Position numbers and translations under genes: made by a program
NCBI RefSeq assembly: GCF_017654505.1
Contig: NC_054536.1
Span: forward strand, 33,396,446 to 33,460,445
From: Polyodon spathula
Lineage: Eukaryota > Chordata > Actinopteri > Acipenseriformes > Polyodontidae
Length of the DNA: 64,000 bases
Direction of reading: 5' to 3'
Shown here: one piece after another, positions 36,169 through 49,063 of the stretch
Position numbering within the stretch: the first letter of the stretch is position 1
Layout of the letters: each line of letters begins with the position of its first letter
Notes under the pieces: generated by a model
Databases searched by the model: none
Told to the model about the DNA's origin: nothing
The model's input: only the letters and a program-made list of their open reading frames with translations

Positions 36169-37724
36169 ATGACATTGAATGACAAATACATTTTTAAAAT
36201 GCATCTAAAACTGTTCAAAACTTTCCCTAACTTGATCATTTGAGGAGCTAATCTGTATCTGAAACCAGCCAAATGTGTTATTTACTATAGATAACTGATT
36301 TTTTTTTTACTTTGAGAAAATAAATAATATTTACTTTGAGTAATAATAATATAACATAACAATGATTAATTTTAACATTTCAAAAGGGATAAATCCAAGG
36401 TAAATACATTTAAATAATTTTCTTAAATTAGATTTTTTTTAAGTTTATTGAAGTCTTTTCACACGCACTGTTTAGTTTACAAGTGCTGTTTAAAATATAT
36501 ATATTTTTAGAGTAAAACGGGTTTAAGATGTTTTTAATATGTGACCCCAGCTCTATTTGATTATATTAACCTGGGTCTAAAATATATGTCCCTCTTCAGT
36601 GTGTTGTCAGTGGGCCAGTTTAACTTCATATGCAAATGTGTGTTAATACTAACACTGCCATAGCCGCTTTTTGAATGGATTCTGCAATTAAAATTAAAAT
36701 ATCTCTGTGTATATGAATATCTCGTGCAAGTCCATTCTTAAGTGTTACTAAATATTTGAATGAAATACCCATATGGTGTTTGAGCTGTAGAATCATAAAA
36801 ATTAATAAGTTATAAACACTTACTTCTTCAATACAATATAGCCGACAATTTAGTCTGAGCTTTGTAATAAAATCAAAATCATTGTGAAAGAACATATCAT
36901 ATACTTCTGTCGAGTGCTGAAACACTAACAAAAGTCATTCTACACATCACATATTATTATTTCATTTATTAGCAGTTGTCACAAAATGCACACATTGAAT
37001 CACAAGACAGTGTGATATAGCTACGCTACTTTTTTCTTGTCTACCTGTCCTCTGAATCAGCTCGCAAGCTTGTAACTGTCCCCCTGCACTCCACTTCCCT
37101 CCTCAGGCAGAACGACTGTGAATACGATGGAGAAAAAGACAATGCCAGGTTGCTAAATGCAATAAAAATAGAACTTTTAATGTCTGAGCCGTTGTGAAAA
37201 AGCAGTCTGTGGCAAAAGCACTGGCACAGTTTTAAAGCATGTTTTCTGCGTAGATTGCACTTAGAAAGCTGTAATAGAACTCTGAACAGACAGCCTTTGA
37301 ACTCTGTTTCACTCAAAAAGATTTCATTGCATAAGTTATGTTATATTTTTATTTTCTGCTATTTTTATAATTAGTTATTTATGTTTTATAATTTTATATG
37401 TGCATACAGCTTTCTACACCTGTTTACACAGAAGTTTATTGTGCAACGTTTATTTTACTGCAGTTTTTCGTGTTTATATATTTGTTTTTTTAAAATGGAG
37501 CCGCACATTTTGCTGGTGTGGCAGTTGTATGTAGTCCAAAATCTCGGCAGTTCTAGTATTAACAAAATATTGGACGCAAACTGTATGGGGTTTATCATAA
37601 GCCTTTGAATAAAACCACTAAGCATATGGTGGCCAGTCCAGTTATTTTCATTTAAATTCAGGCTATAATGAACATGTTAAATGTAATAGTCTCATATTAA
37701 CTGTAACATGCTTGGACTAAGCCT
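36169..37724. other. noncoding stretch
   Basis: Nothing recognisable. The small open frames show no family resemblance. Confidence 0.4.
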
Positions 37725-37880
37725 GACCTCTCTCTGTTTCTAAAATATCCCCTGTGCAAGCAGTTTTCAGACACCCTGTTTACCTGCAAGGCTAGTTTTT
37801 TTTAATTAATATGAAACTCTACTGCAAGCACTTTTCCAAATTCACTGCATGAAGTCAGTTTTGGCTGGATTAAAGAGACG
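37725..37880 (+). repeat. dispersed repeat, partner of 31,215-31,385
   Basis: Shares with the inverted copy the blocks CAGACACCCTGTTTACCTGC, TTAATTAATATGAAACTC, CTGCAAGCACTTTTCCAAAT and TCACTGCATGAAGTCAGTTT. The copies have diverged by substitutions and small gaps, so the duplication is old. Confidence 0.65.
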
Positions 37881-40319
37881 CCTCTGACCGGAATCTTTTA
37901 AGATAATAAAAAAGCTTACATCCTAATTTTTATAACTAAGCTCTCACTACTTTCTTAATATAATAAGGTACATACGCCTGTCTTTCTTAAACTACCTTCC
38001 GTTGGTTGTCATTCAAGGTCGTCAAGTCCAGCTTTTAAGAGCCAACGCTGAATTGTGCTTTGAGGTGCCAAAGACTAAGATCTTTTGAAGGTCTAATGCC
38101 CTTTTAGAATTATACTATGTGTCTGAGACAAACTTTTAATTATTTCACTTTTAAACTCTACAGTTTCCCTGGAAATAAATACCTCTGTTTATTACTGCAG
38201 TAAAACCTTTACACTTCTACTAGATTAAAATGCATTTGTTAGCTTAGAGACTGCTTTCAGATCAAGCTTACTTCTTTCTCCAAATAAGATGCATGACTGT
38301 GAATCAATTAAACTATAGGCTTGTTAATATTGAGAAATATAGCAGCATTATTAAGACTTCTGTTGTTATCACTATGTTTATTACACTAAACCCCAGACAG
38401 GTAAAAACACTTGTTAGTTCAAATATGATGTTTCTATTTAATTCAAACATATTATTTCTCTTTAGTTTATTTAATTCTGTTCCTTATTAGATCAAAATAT
38501 TTTTAAAACCTCTGTGCTTAGTTGCAATAAAATAAAATAGGATTAACATTGCTTTTTTTAGTTTTAAACATTGTTCAGTCTAGAAAGGATTACTTTTTCT
38601 TTTTGTAACTTGAAATACGTAGCCTCTGTGTTTAGTTTCCTCAGATGCCTGCTTCTGTCAAGGTTAACACAAGCTTCCACGCATGAGACTCTTTATTAAT
38701 TTAAAGATTGTGGAGGCCGTGTTTTTGAGTCTGACCATCTTCCAGGAGTGTATGTGCACTCCAATAACAAAGGCACACGGACAAGCTTTTTTTAACATGA
38801 ACGTGTTAATTTTTCTTAGTTCATGTCCTTGTAACTTGTTTATAATTTGCTGCAATATTATTTTTGCTGGTTTTATATTCTTGAAAACACAGTACAATTA
38901 TTACAATATTCTGACAGGGTCAGTACTGAACTTCTCTCATTTTTAACTGTAATATATTCTTTCAATAATAATAATTTTATTTGTATAACAGTTTAACTTT
39001 ACTTACTTACTTACTTAGTACTATAGTAGACCCATCAACCTATTTAAGTTAAATTGTTTCTCACAGAGTTTGCCATTCTTGTCGCTGGATCAGAATGTTT
39101 TGAGGCTCTGAGTCTAATTAAAAAATATGATTTTGCCTGATAAGGGAGGTTTGGAATTTTCAGCAGGTAGGCCTGACCTTACACATTCACTAATAATATT
39201 TTTCTACTGTTATACGAGAATAAACAGGAATATGGAGTCTTACAGTAATCTCATAGACTAATACAGAGTACCTTATAACATTGACAAATAAAGCCAAAAC
39301 CAGAGTTGGCAACCTAATTCAGCAGGAGACGGTAATTTTGTTGATGCCAGATTTCTGTCAGACAGAGAAAATCCAGGTTACTGTCAATAAAAACTCAGTA
39401 ACAGCTCCTTATTATTTAAGGAACGAGTACTAAGTAAGGCAATTTTAAGTGATCTGAGTGAAAGCGAGTTCGAAATGTTTAAAAAAATTTTTTTTCGCTA
39501 TTTGGCAAAAACATCTTGAGTCAATACCAAGATGAAAGGCAGAAACATTTTGCTGAAGAAACCATATGGTAGAAACGTTTGTTGTTGATCAAGTTGAAAA
39601 CCGGCTCTCCGAACTATGATGCAAATATCTTGGTCTGCGTAGAAGACATGACAAATACTCATCACAAATTTTGACAGAGAACAAAGGTGAATGAACTGTC
39701 TCAGCTGTAAAGTACTGTAGGAACATAATCGATTTATCCCGGTCAATCCAAGAGTAAAAAGTTGTGTGGAATATATAGCATTAGCCAGTGAACCAAGTCA
39801 ATATGCTGATCGCGATAAATGTAGGCTGCTCACTAGACCAGGCAAGTTTATGGACAATGAGCAGTACACAACCAGGGACTTAACAGTCGCCACGGGTGAT
39901 GGACGAGACGGAGCAAACACAGGCAGACGAGAACAGTGGTGTAGCTTTTAGCTCAATGCAGGATACTGGTGTGAAGAGCAGTCTTACCTCAGCCTTGTTC
40001 TCGTGGCCCAGGTAAGTGGTGGACAGGCAGGATATCCAAAGTAGCCCTCCCTGCATGTTATTAAAATAAACAATCACCAAAAAACGAACTACTAGTACTT
40101 AAAAGCAGAACAGAGTAAGATAAGAAGATAAAACTTCAGTCTCTTTTACTAATGCCCCAGCACCTTGAACATCCTTACCTTCAATAGACTGGACCTGTCC
40201 CCAAGCGTGCACCAGTGTGAGGTCGTTGCTCTGGCCCCACACTAGGTCCACAATTCGGTCCCACATGTCTAATATATTGAGAGGGGCCGGAGTAACATCT
40301 GTCCTGGATGGCCCAATAA
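37881..40319. other. noncoding stretch
   Basis: A short ACTT repeat lies at 38,998-39,018. I see nothing else recognisable on either strand. Confidence 0.4.
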
Positions 40320-40470
40320 CCTCGCCCTCTCAGTCACACTGCATACTGACTCCCTTTGAGTGGAATGAACTGCCAGATCAACCTGTATGAGGCAGTCTGT
40401 TCCTGTTAGACAGCGCCCTCACAGATTGGGAGGGAGATTGTTGACTAGGATTCATTCACTCTCTGTCACA
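40320..40470 (-). mobile_element. LTR fragment, family 1
   Basis: The segment ends in CATTCACTCTCTGTCACA and contains GGCAGTCTGTTCCTGTTAGA, CAGCGCCCTCACAGATTGGG and AGGGAGATTG, matching the corresponding end of the LTR at 15,801-16,506. Only about 150 bases align. The sense strand is inferred from the complete copy at 26,481. Confidence 0.65.
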
Positions 40471-41544
40471 AGGTAACACAGCAATAATGATCCATGATGT
40501 AGTAAGGAACAGAAGAGCCAGAATACTTGCTTTTTTATTTTATTGCTCTTCCTGCAGTGATTTAGAGCAATGATGCTCAAACTTTTTATATGTCGCCCAC
40601 TTTATTTACCATACCTTTTGTTGCCCCCCCGCTGACACACATATTTAAACATTAGAACTTAACTTTATATTTGAACAGCTGTTTGTTTTCTGGGTTTAAT
40701 GTAAATCACGTATTTTTCCTAGATTTAACCACAAAAACTTGATTTAGCTAAATATATAATTGTTTGCCATTTCAAGCATAAGTCCTAGAGTGATCGTCAA
40801 TGTCTCATTTGAAAGGTAATAACTTGGATTAATTAGCTGTCATTTATGTATTTATTTAAAATGTTCTATCTTTAAAAAAAGTAGTGAGCAAAGGAACACG
40901 CTTTGCTCACTACTGATTTTGAGGACAGATCTCAAACCCCAGTGCACTAGAGCAGCCATTTTGAAAAGAACTTTGAAACACACTTTAAAGTTATAAGTGT
41001 AAAAATGGTCAGGCTATTAACAATGAAAAGGAAATTCCAGGTACTTTACACGCGGGGACCTATAATCCTATAATGCTAGAGTCTTTTTGGAACCACGCTA
41101 CTTACTATTGAAGCAGCATTCATCCAGAAGCCTAAAAATGAGGTTGAAAAAAAATGGTCAAACCCAGACTGTTCAAAAGATTTGAATATGTACATGCATA
41201 TCCATATTCACTAGTCTCCCTGTTCTTTTCAGACACATTGCATTTGTTATGCTTTGGTTCTGCTTTCATGTTTTTATTTATTTTTTTGTATTATTACTGG
41301 CTTAAAACCATGGATATAAGAGTTGTTCCAACCATGTGTGTATGTGTGTGTTTATTTAGTGAATGTTTATTCTAGAAAAAAAAAAAAAAAAAAAAAATTC
41401 TCTGTGAAAGGGAACATTTTTGTGTTTTTTTTTTTTGAGTAGTTCTAAAGCCAGTGTTATAAAAATGTAAAGGTCATTGTTTGATTGATGAGAAAAAAAC
41501 AAACAAAAAAACTACAGTGTCTAAATAACTGGTGTATTTTTAAG
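40471..41544. other. noncoding stretch
   Basis: Contains an A tract at about 41,377-41,397. Nothing else is recognised. If the next feature is an exon, this is intron or upstream sequence. Confidence 0.4.
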
Positions 41545-41659
41545 AGGTCCCAGAGGAGTCCCAGATTGCAGAAGAGTATTATTACAAGGACAGGTTTGAG
41601 TCCTGCTCTGATAAAGAAGCTGCATTTGAAGATTCTGAAAAAGAACCAAATGTGGACAG
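41545..41659 (+). CDS. candidate internal exon, acidic peptide
   Basis: Between an acceptor-like TTTTTAAG at 41,537-41,544 and a donor-like CAG|GTACTG at 41,660, one frame encodes VPEESQIAEEYYYKDRFESC then SDKEAAFEDSEKEPNVD and two leftover bases, AG. The composition (Glu, Asp, Lys, Tyr) looks more like real coding sequence than the AT-rich background. A stop (TAA, 41,541-41,543) sits just upstream in frame. The leftover bases fit the single leftover A at the start of the candidate exon at 63,670. I do not recognise the peptide. The weak polypyrimidine tract and short length keep this tentative. Confidence 0.35.
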
Positions 41660-42942
41660 GTACTGAGTCTTTTCATAGAAGAAAATGATTATTAAAAATA
41701 TACGACAACTAGGAAGGTAGGTGACACACAGTTTATTGCATAGCCTCTTCCCTTTGATGCCTTGGTTTAAGCCGGTTCACTGTGAATTTAGTTTGGGTAT
41801 CTCCACTTAGCTCAACACAATTAACACTTGCATGATTTTAGCATACTAGCTTACAGTAAATGCACATAGTTTATCTCCGGTTTCACATTTTAAGTTATAT
41901 GGAATTTATGATTACAGCAAAACAAAAGGAAATACAAAGGCAGAGTTCATTTTTACAATAGGTTCTCAGAACAGACAGTTACCACGGCAACATATTATAT
42001 TCTGTCAGATGCCTTCAACAGTAAAATAAGTTAGACGGTGTACTGAAGCTCAGATATTACAGATTAAACCTTTGAAAGGTTACTTTCAAAGCATAGTTCT
42101 CCTGCTTCACGTTGATGGCTCTAATTCATAATGGGGCTGCAACCCTGCAGTTACCTGACCTTTCCTAGGGACAGTGATGGGACGTGACATAAATCTCACA
42201 AAACAAATGCTCGTTTCTGTCATTTCAGCAATTTTGAGAAAAAAAAAGAAAATCTATTGTACTTTCTGGATAACCTCCTATGATGTGTGTCCTTGGAACA
42301 ACCCTTATTTGAAAATGATTCTAGTTGGTTCTTACAGCTTTTCAGGATTTAGAATTTTAATTGTGCTAATCTTCTGTCTTAGTTAAATATTCTTTCTTAT
42401 AATTTATTATTTTCTGAGCAACGAAAGGATTTGTAATTTTAAGGTTTGCAACAGTACACTATCCTATGAGCTTAGGGGACCCTGGGCTCCATTGAGTTGA
42501 TCCAAACATATAAAAATACACCAGAGGGAGATAGTTGATTTTTTTTGTACTTAGATGGTTGATTTTCACTACCTTGATATGCAGATACATTTGTTTTAAT
42601 TATCGAAGAAACAGCAGTATTTAGATCTGCCTCTGTTTAGATCAGAAAACATTTCCGGTTCACATTGAACAACCTGAATGTGTCCAGGTCAGAATGTATC
42701 ACATTAAGTAGGTATTTGAGCAATGACACTAGCAGTGACTTTACATACAGTACATGAAACATATAGAAGGTTAGGGGTAATGTGTTATTGTGACTAGTAG
42801 ACAGACAATTTTTCCATCAAAGGTCCCAGTGTCCAGACATTTTTCTCAAAATCTTTAAAAAGCCTCGGTTTTCAGCCACTTCATGTAGTACGACACACTC
42901 TAAGTGCCAACTCTAACCTAAACAACGGCTTTTAGTTTATGG
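41660..42942. other. noncoding stretch
   Basis: Nothing recognisable; would be intron if the flanking exons are real. Confidence 0.4.
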
Positions 42943-42947
42943 CACCT

Positions 42948-43561
42948 TGTCACAAAGACGGCTGCAGTGGGTGATGTCAGACCAGAACCAGGAACCAACA
43001 AATAAACAATAGAGAGGTGGAGTTTGGTGAAGCTGAGCAATTGGTGTCACTCAGCATTTAATAATGAACAGACAGAAAATAAAAGGTTATAAAGACAAAC
43101 AAAACACAGGACACACACTTTCACCAAAATAAACAGACAAACAAAACGGAATACACAGAAAAAAACACTGTGAGCTGATATTTTAACTATTACTTGATTA
43201 TTACCTCCGTCTCCAATCCCGTTCTCCACTCACCGAACACACAACCCCGAGTGAGTGAAAACATGCAGCTTTTATGCAGCTGTACCGAGACTCGATTGCT
43301 AATCAATCATTCAATTGGAGTTGCGGTACAACTGCATGTGAATTAATAAAGTGCAATTCCCCGTGCTCGCATATTGTTACATTTTACCAGCACGTGAAGT
43401 CCTGTGCAATCCTCGTGCCTAAATATAAATATACATTTTAAACAACTCGTGTTCCACAGACCCATTTATATCCCGTGTACCAATGACTATACACCAACAT
43501 TAACACACAACATGCAACATATAACATTGAAATACACACATGGGCGGGCAACATTGCCACA
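42948..43561 (+). mobile_element. solo LTR, family 2, copy 1
   Basis: Starts TGTCACAAAGACGGC and ends CATTGCCACA (614 bp). It is flanked by CACCT at 42,943-42,947 and CACCT at 43,562-43,566. AATAAA at 43,345-43,350 supports plus-strand sense. It is about the same length and highly similar to 62,262-62,862. No internal retroelement sequence flanks it, so it is a recombined solo LTR. Confidence 0.9.
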
Positions 43562-45399
43562 CACCTGCAGTGGAAACAAAATAAAATAAAAAATAAGGCA
43601 TTAGGGTAATCAAGAATATTATTTTTATAAAGTGATTAACACAGGCGTATGTGCGTATTCCTCAGTAAATAACCATTAAAATAGCCTCTGTTTAAATGGC
43701 TGAATTAGTCTTATCAGTTATTTAACAATGTTTCCCAGTTTTTAACTTCTGGTCATCCTATTAACAAACTGTTTAATTTACTGTAGCTGAGCTGTTTTAA
43801 GCTTTGAATCCATCAACCCCCCCCCCTCAAACTGAGTCTAAAAGTAAATTTACTAAAAGTAAATTGAGACACAGTAATGGAATGCATTGGTACTCCTCAT
43901 GTAAAGCGTGAAAACACTGGAACACACATTTTAAAATGTTCAGTTTCCTGTTTGCAACCAGCCAAATTCTTAGTGATTTTGAAGTAATTTAAGTTGTGTT
44001 CTTTATCCAATGACAACGTCCACAAAGTATTATAAACCTATTTTAATAACTAAAAGGGATCAAATGCATTTTTCTATAAATTGCAGAGTTTACCAGTTGT
44101 GTTGGTATTGATTTTAGGCATGACATTAATAAGACTGTAATCCTCTGTGAGCTTATGAAAATAAATAAATAAATCCACAAGGTGCCTTAGAAAATGACAC
44201 CAGAATAAGTAACAGTGGCTTCAAGATTTCAACATTCTCTGAAAAAAACTGATGACAGGATTTCATCAGATTTACTTGACTCTATTTTAACAAATGTCTT
44301 TCATTAACGATTGAGCATTTATAGGGGTTTAATGTATACAAAGCTGCTAGTAGAGATTGTTTCTTGATATGACTTGAAATTGACACAAATGAGGGAATGG
44401 ACCGAAAATGTCTGGAATCAAATGGTCATTTGGGTTACCTCTGCTGTCAGCAGTGTGATGTGACCTAATCTGTGCTCTCTTAGTTTGGTTACTATACTCA
44501 TGTGGCTAATGATATTGAAAATTGCCATTCTCAACAAAATAGCCAGTGCAGTTCTGTTGCATTACTGATTCTTAATCGTAAGCCATCTTCGCCATAACTG
44601 CCACCAAACCATAATCTTAACTCAAGCTTTGAATATTGTCAATATATGCCTTGTTATTGCAAACATGCAACTGCATAGCAAAGTTATATTGTTAACACAT
44701 AAGTTTTCAGCTACATCTTTTGTCTATTTACAGTATCTGTCTATCAGCATAAAAAGAAAGGGTTGATAGAGTCATTCTCAATGTGATTTAATTCTGTAAT
44801 GCTATTGTAAACAAACTCCATCGGTCAATTTTTCAAGGTCCTTGTTGCCAGTGTAAATCCCTATTGCAAGAATCAGTTCCCTGAAAAGAGGGTACAGTGA
44901 CCTTAAAGTGTACAGAGCACCCTTTAGTGTTTACAACAAACACACTATTAACCATTGCTGTCGACTGTGCTATACATACTGTGGAAATATCTTTTTCAGC
45001 ATTATATTTATTGTTTTGGTATTTTTAATCACACATGTCTGTCATAAATCAACTGGGGAATGAAGGCGAAAAAGATTCAGAAAATGTCTTCGGAGTAAAA
45101 CAGTAGACAGCTAAAAACATTACGTCATACCTGTGACATTTGTATGTTCGGTACTCATTGCCATTCCAAAATGAATCGTTTTAAACATGGGTATTCCTGA
45201 TGCTGATAAAGTGCAGTGATGTTCCTTAGGATGGCAAAATGTTGCTATGCAGAATGAAGATTTTGAAAAACAATGATGATGATATTTGAGCTGTGCAGCC
45301 ATTTACTTTCTGAAATTGTTCACAAAAATGTAATTGATGCTTATGGGCTATTATTTTTTGTTATCCATAGTTACATGATTCAGGACCCCATTCACGGAT
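43562..45399. other. noncoding stretch
   Basis: Nothing recognisable on either strand beyond simple AT-rich runs. Confidence 0.4.
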
Positions 45400-45911
45400 A
45401 CTACAGCAAGCCATTTTAACATTTTATCCTATATTTGTGATATCAACAATTAATTCTATTACTGATATCAGTAATTTTTGTTGATATCAGTAATACATTT
45501 TTTTTATCAGCAATTATCAATTTAATTTTAGTACATAGTACCTAATACGGATTAAGAAATATAATTTTGTATAACAAAAATATATATTTTTTGATATTAA
45601 AAACACAATTCTTTATATCCAAAAAATAGAATTGTCGTTATAAAAAATTTGAATTTGTGATATCAACCATTTGCATTTAAGCTATCAAAAATGCATACAA
45701 AGAGTGACCAGATTTTCAAAGCTCAAAGCCAGGACACATTGTTAAATAATTGATAAGACTAATTAAACCATTTAAATATATGCTATTTAATGGTTATTTA
45801 AATAGCCATTCTCTCACTCTTAGTATTATCTTTTTTAAACAGCTAGCTCATTTCAATACACGCCTGTATGTATAATTTGTGGCTAATTAACTTTCCCTAT
45901 TGTGTTATATT

Positions 45912-46039
45912 TAAGCAATAGAGCCCGTCGATGCGGGCTCTACCGTGTGGTAGATGATCACGATTGGAGTTATGCGTCCCGGTCATCTACCACACAATAG
46001 AGCCCGTGTTGAGAGGGCTCTATCGCTATTAGAAAATGA
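45912..46039 (+). repeat. three-stem palindromic repeat, copy 1
   Basis: Three consecutive hairpins can form: 45,920-45,927 with 45,934-45,941 (AGAGCCCG/CGGGCTCT); 45,945-45,957 with 45,983-45,995 (13 perfect pairs, GTGTGGTAGATGA); and 45,999-46,005 with 46,015-46,021 (AGAGCCC/GGGCTCT). CAATAGAGCCCG occurs twice as a direct repeat. A second copy with different stem sequence but preserved pairing is at 50,409-50,543. Confidence 0.8.
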
Positions 46040-46180
46040 TTTATTTCTTTATTTTCTCTTAAAAAAAACTTTAAAACCTATATTTACCTTAAACTTCTGA
46101 TATTTTTCACCAGGTAACATTCCACTGTGGAAAATAGTACCTAACATAATTAGAATAGAAAAATGACACACACATAGAAA

Positions 46181-46183
<3 letters not shown>

Positions 46184-46254
<71 letters not shown>

Positions 46255-46265
46255 TATTTATTTAT
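46184..46265. repeat. (TTA)n microsatellite
   Basis: About 80 bases of uninterrupted or nearly uninterrupted TTA, passing into TTTA at its right end. Confidence 0.95.
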
Positions 46266-46640
46266 TGGGGTCTTACTCTTTCTTACTATAATATCTGGGC
46301 ATGTATAATTGTTGATTAGTCCCTGTAGTATTGAGTCTGACTCGAAACTTGTTGTTGGAGGCGGGGCGTCATTCAAGCTGGCAGGGAGTGGATTGACTGG
46401 TGCTGAAAAAACTGAAACAGGGTTGGCAGTTTGACTGGCTGGTTTTGAGGTTGGGTGTTGTTTGGATCCAGCCGATGACAGAATTGTGGACCAATCGTGT
46501 CTTCCCTGTTGATTTGCTGTCCAGTAGCTGCGAATTGAGCCTTCATTACGATGTCCTGTCACAGACATGATTTCCCTTGTCTCTAGACCGGCGCCAGAAA
46601 GTATGTAATAAGATTAGTATGTTAAGGGAAAAAGCCAGTA
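46254..46640 (-). pseudogene. Crypton-like tyrosine recombinase, C-terminal fragment
   Basis: Minus strand, reading from about 46,610: [20 protein letters not shown] then IRSYW, then [16 protein letters not shown] and a Ser/Pro/Thr-rich tail that ends at the stop near 46,254. The block with GH...S(I/L)xSYW is where tyrosine recombinases carry the late catalytic His and the nucleophilic Tyr; Cryptons and related eukaryotic recombinases have RHIMxVTGHR-type sequence there. Here the position before IM is Glu rather than Arg-His. The rest of the recombinase is absent upstream. The 104-codon frame from the ATG is intact, but I see no reason to call it a functional gene. Confidence 0.6.
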
Positions 46641-46768
46641 TTTGTACGCGGATTGATTTTAAAATGTAATTCACAGTTAAGCACTTCAACATTCCAGCGG
46701 GCACCTATGCATAACAGAAGCCTGCTAGATTTGAAAGATCTGAAATGTATTGTTACTTTCATATTGAG

Positions 46769-46770
<2 letters not shown>

Positions 46771-46829
<59 letters not shown>

Positions 46830-46850
46830 AATAATAATAATAATAATAAT
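46771..46850. repeat. (TTA)n/(ATA)n microsatellite
   Basis: About 80 bases of TTA repeats switching to AAT/ATA repeats near 46,827, so the tract is itself an inverted repeat. Confidence 0.95.
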
Positions 46851-46961
46851 ACCCATGGGTATGTTTAGTATTAATACTGAAAACTTGAGTACGATACTAC
46901 GCTGATGATGATTATTACTATAATTAATTAAATAATGTTTTATGCACGTGCATAGATATTG

Positions 46962-47001
46962 ACGTTGTTGATGTGCTTGCAACGTTGTTGATGTGCTTGC
47001 A
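46962..47001. repeat. perfect 20-bp tandem duplication
   Basis: ACGTTGTTGATGTGCTTGCA occurs twice head to tail with no mismatch. Confidence 0.95.
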
Positions 47002-48509
47002 ACCTCTCACTCTTCTGCCTATTCTCTGGGCTAAATCCCGCCAAAACCGAACAGCTACAAAATTACTGTATTACACACAATTGTAGATTCAGCTTGAATA
47101 AATAAACTAAATGAAAGCTCAAGGCGCACAGAGGAATAAGCACACGTCTGTGTTAACCACTTTATTACGATACTTGATAGCCTCCTACCTAGCACTTTAT
47201 TTTGTTTTGTTTTCACTGCAAGTGTCATAAATTAAAAGAGGTTGTTTACATAATTTTGACAAAAGGTATTTAGAGTGTGTTGCGCTACAGGAAGTGGCTC
47301 AAAACCGATACTTTTTAAAACATTTTTAGCAAAATGTCGGGACACCAGGACCTTCGTCTGGTCAGCCTATACTAATTAGATGATGACATCCGGTCTATAC
47401 TTTTCTTGTATAAGCCTCATTGTGGGTAATTTGAAAGCCCTTGGCAGACCTTTAGTATGTCATGGCTGATAGGGAGCTACCTCCCGACAGTAGAGGGTCT
47501 GGGCGATCAAGTGTCTGGGAGATTAAATGTCAGGGAGAGTAAGGTGTATTTTTTCCTCTGTAGAAAGGAACAGAACATAAATGTCTAACAACAACATAAT
47601 TTTCTATTCTTGTTAAATTTAATATAGCCAAATTAATTTTCTGTAGTTCCCTTTGTCCTGCAGGTTGTAGTTCTAAAACCTATCTGAAACATTGTCGATG
47701 TCACTAGCACTTTCAGATATGTATATGGTTTACAGCATAAGTGAAGAAGTACAGAATGGATGTAGTCTTTTTTTATATATATAAAAATAATTAAAATGTT
47801 TTATATCACGAATTTAATCATCAATTTCTAATATTAAAAATCGTATTTTGGATATCATCAATTCTATTTTGGATATAAAAAATATAATTCTTCATATAAG
47901 AGAAAATAATTATTGATATCCAAAAAAAAATTATTGATATCTGAAATATGATTTTAATATCAGAAATTGATGCTTAAATGCTGAAGTGGCTTGCCATAGT
48001 GTATTGCTATTTGTACAGTCGCTGACCACTGAAATAAACTGATAAGGACCTCACTTTATTTAAGTATATCTAAATATATCTTATATAAAAACTAAATAAT
48101 GATTCTGTTTTGCCATTATTTTATGTGTGTTTGCTGTTGCAAACTTGAATGCATTTTTACAGTGGATCATAAGATTAATATTGAGATAACATTAAGAGAT
48201 AATTTTCACAGTGTTTTTGGGACAAACCAGGTCCTAATACATCCTTTTAGGGTGGGTACTTTATTGTCAATGTGGTAAAATAAAAACGGTTTCCTTGTAA
48301 ACAACCACAGTGAAATTAGCTTGTTGGGCATTGAAATTACAAACTTAACAATAAAACTGCAAATTATTGACTTGCTCTATGTCAGCATCCTAAGCAGTCA
48401 CAGAACAAGTAGTATACCTGATATGTAACAATCATTACAAGGTAACATTTGTTACACCAGCGCATTTAACTATATTGCTGATATAGACTGGTGGAGTGAG
48501 ATGACACAC

Positions 48510-48755
48510 ATTTTTTATGTATTTTTATTTTAGCAGACACCTCTATCTAAGGCAACTTACAGAGCCTAGGGTATGTGAACTATTTATCAGCTGCAGAGTC
48601 ACTTACAGCAATGTCTCACCTGAAAGACGGAGCACAAGGAGGTTAAGTGACTTGCTCAGGGTCACACAGTGAGTTGGTGAGTGAGGAGGGATTTGAACCC
48701 AGGACCTCCTGGTTATAATCCCTTTTTTTTAACCATCAGACCACACAGCCTCCTG
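48510..48755 (+). repeat. MIR/L2-tail-like SINE or LINE end
   Basis: The block GACTTGCTCAGGGTCACACA, then GGGATTTGAACCCAGGACCT and TTTAACCATCAGACCACACA, follows the order of the MIR/L2 3' region (AAGGTCACACAG...GAACCCAGG...TTAACCAC). Upstream are CAAGGAGGTTAAGT and CAACTTACAGAG blocks. No box A/B of RNA polymerase III was seen at the left side, so this may be only the 3' part. Confidence 0.55.
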
Positions 48756-48999
48756 CAGAGGAAATAGGTTATACTTTTTATATTAGACCCACTTGAGGTC
48801 TATCAACAGTATCAACCATAAGCTTCCTCAGTTTTCATCACTATTAAGATATTTTTTGTTCTGAATTCATCGTTACAATAGCTCTTTTGTATTATATAAT
48901 TACAGCCAGCCTCTATTGAACTCCAACAGAATATTAACGTTGACCTGTAGAGAGATTTCTTTTACTGTATATAAAGTGTTATTCAATACTATGAACAAC

Positions 49000-49062
<63 letters not shown>
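49000..49062. repeat. (AAT)n microsatellite
   Basis: About 20 AAT units in a row. The Asn-, Ile- or Leu-rich frames across it are artefacts of the repeat. Confidence 0.95.

Positions 49063-49063
<1 letters not shown>

Larger units (their letters stand above)
45400..48000. mobile_element. large DNA element with GATATC-rich terminal inverted repeats
   Basis: The outer ends ACTACAGCAAGCCATTTTAA (45,400) and, reversed, ACTATGGCAAGCCACTTCAG (from 48,000) are inverted repeats. Each is followed for about 200-280 bases by AT-rich sequence studded with GATATC/GATATCAA units (45,430-45,690 and 47,800-47,970). Inside lies a further inverted pair starting TGACCAGA (45,705 and 47,364 reversed) that may bound a second, nested element. 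No matching transposase was found; target duplications are unclear. Confidence 0.6.

Noticed and set aside
46653..46982. Poly-Ile and poly-Asn frames
   Set aside because: Translation of the (TTA)n tract; no real domain.
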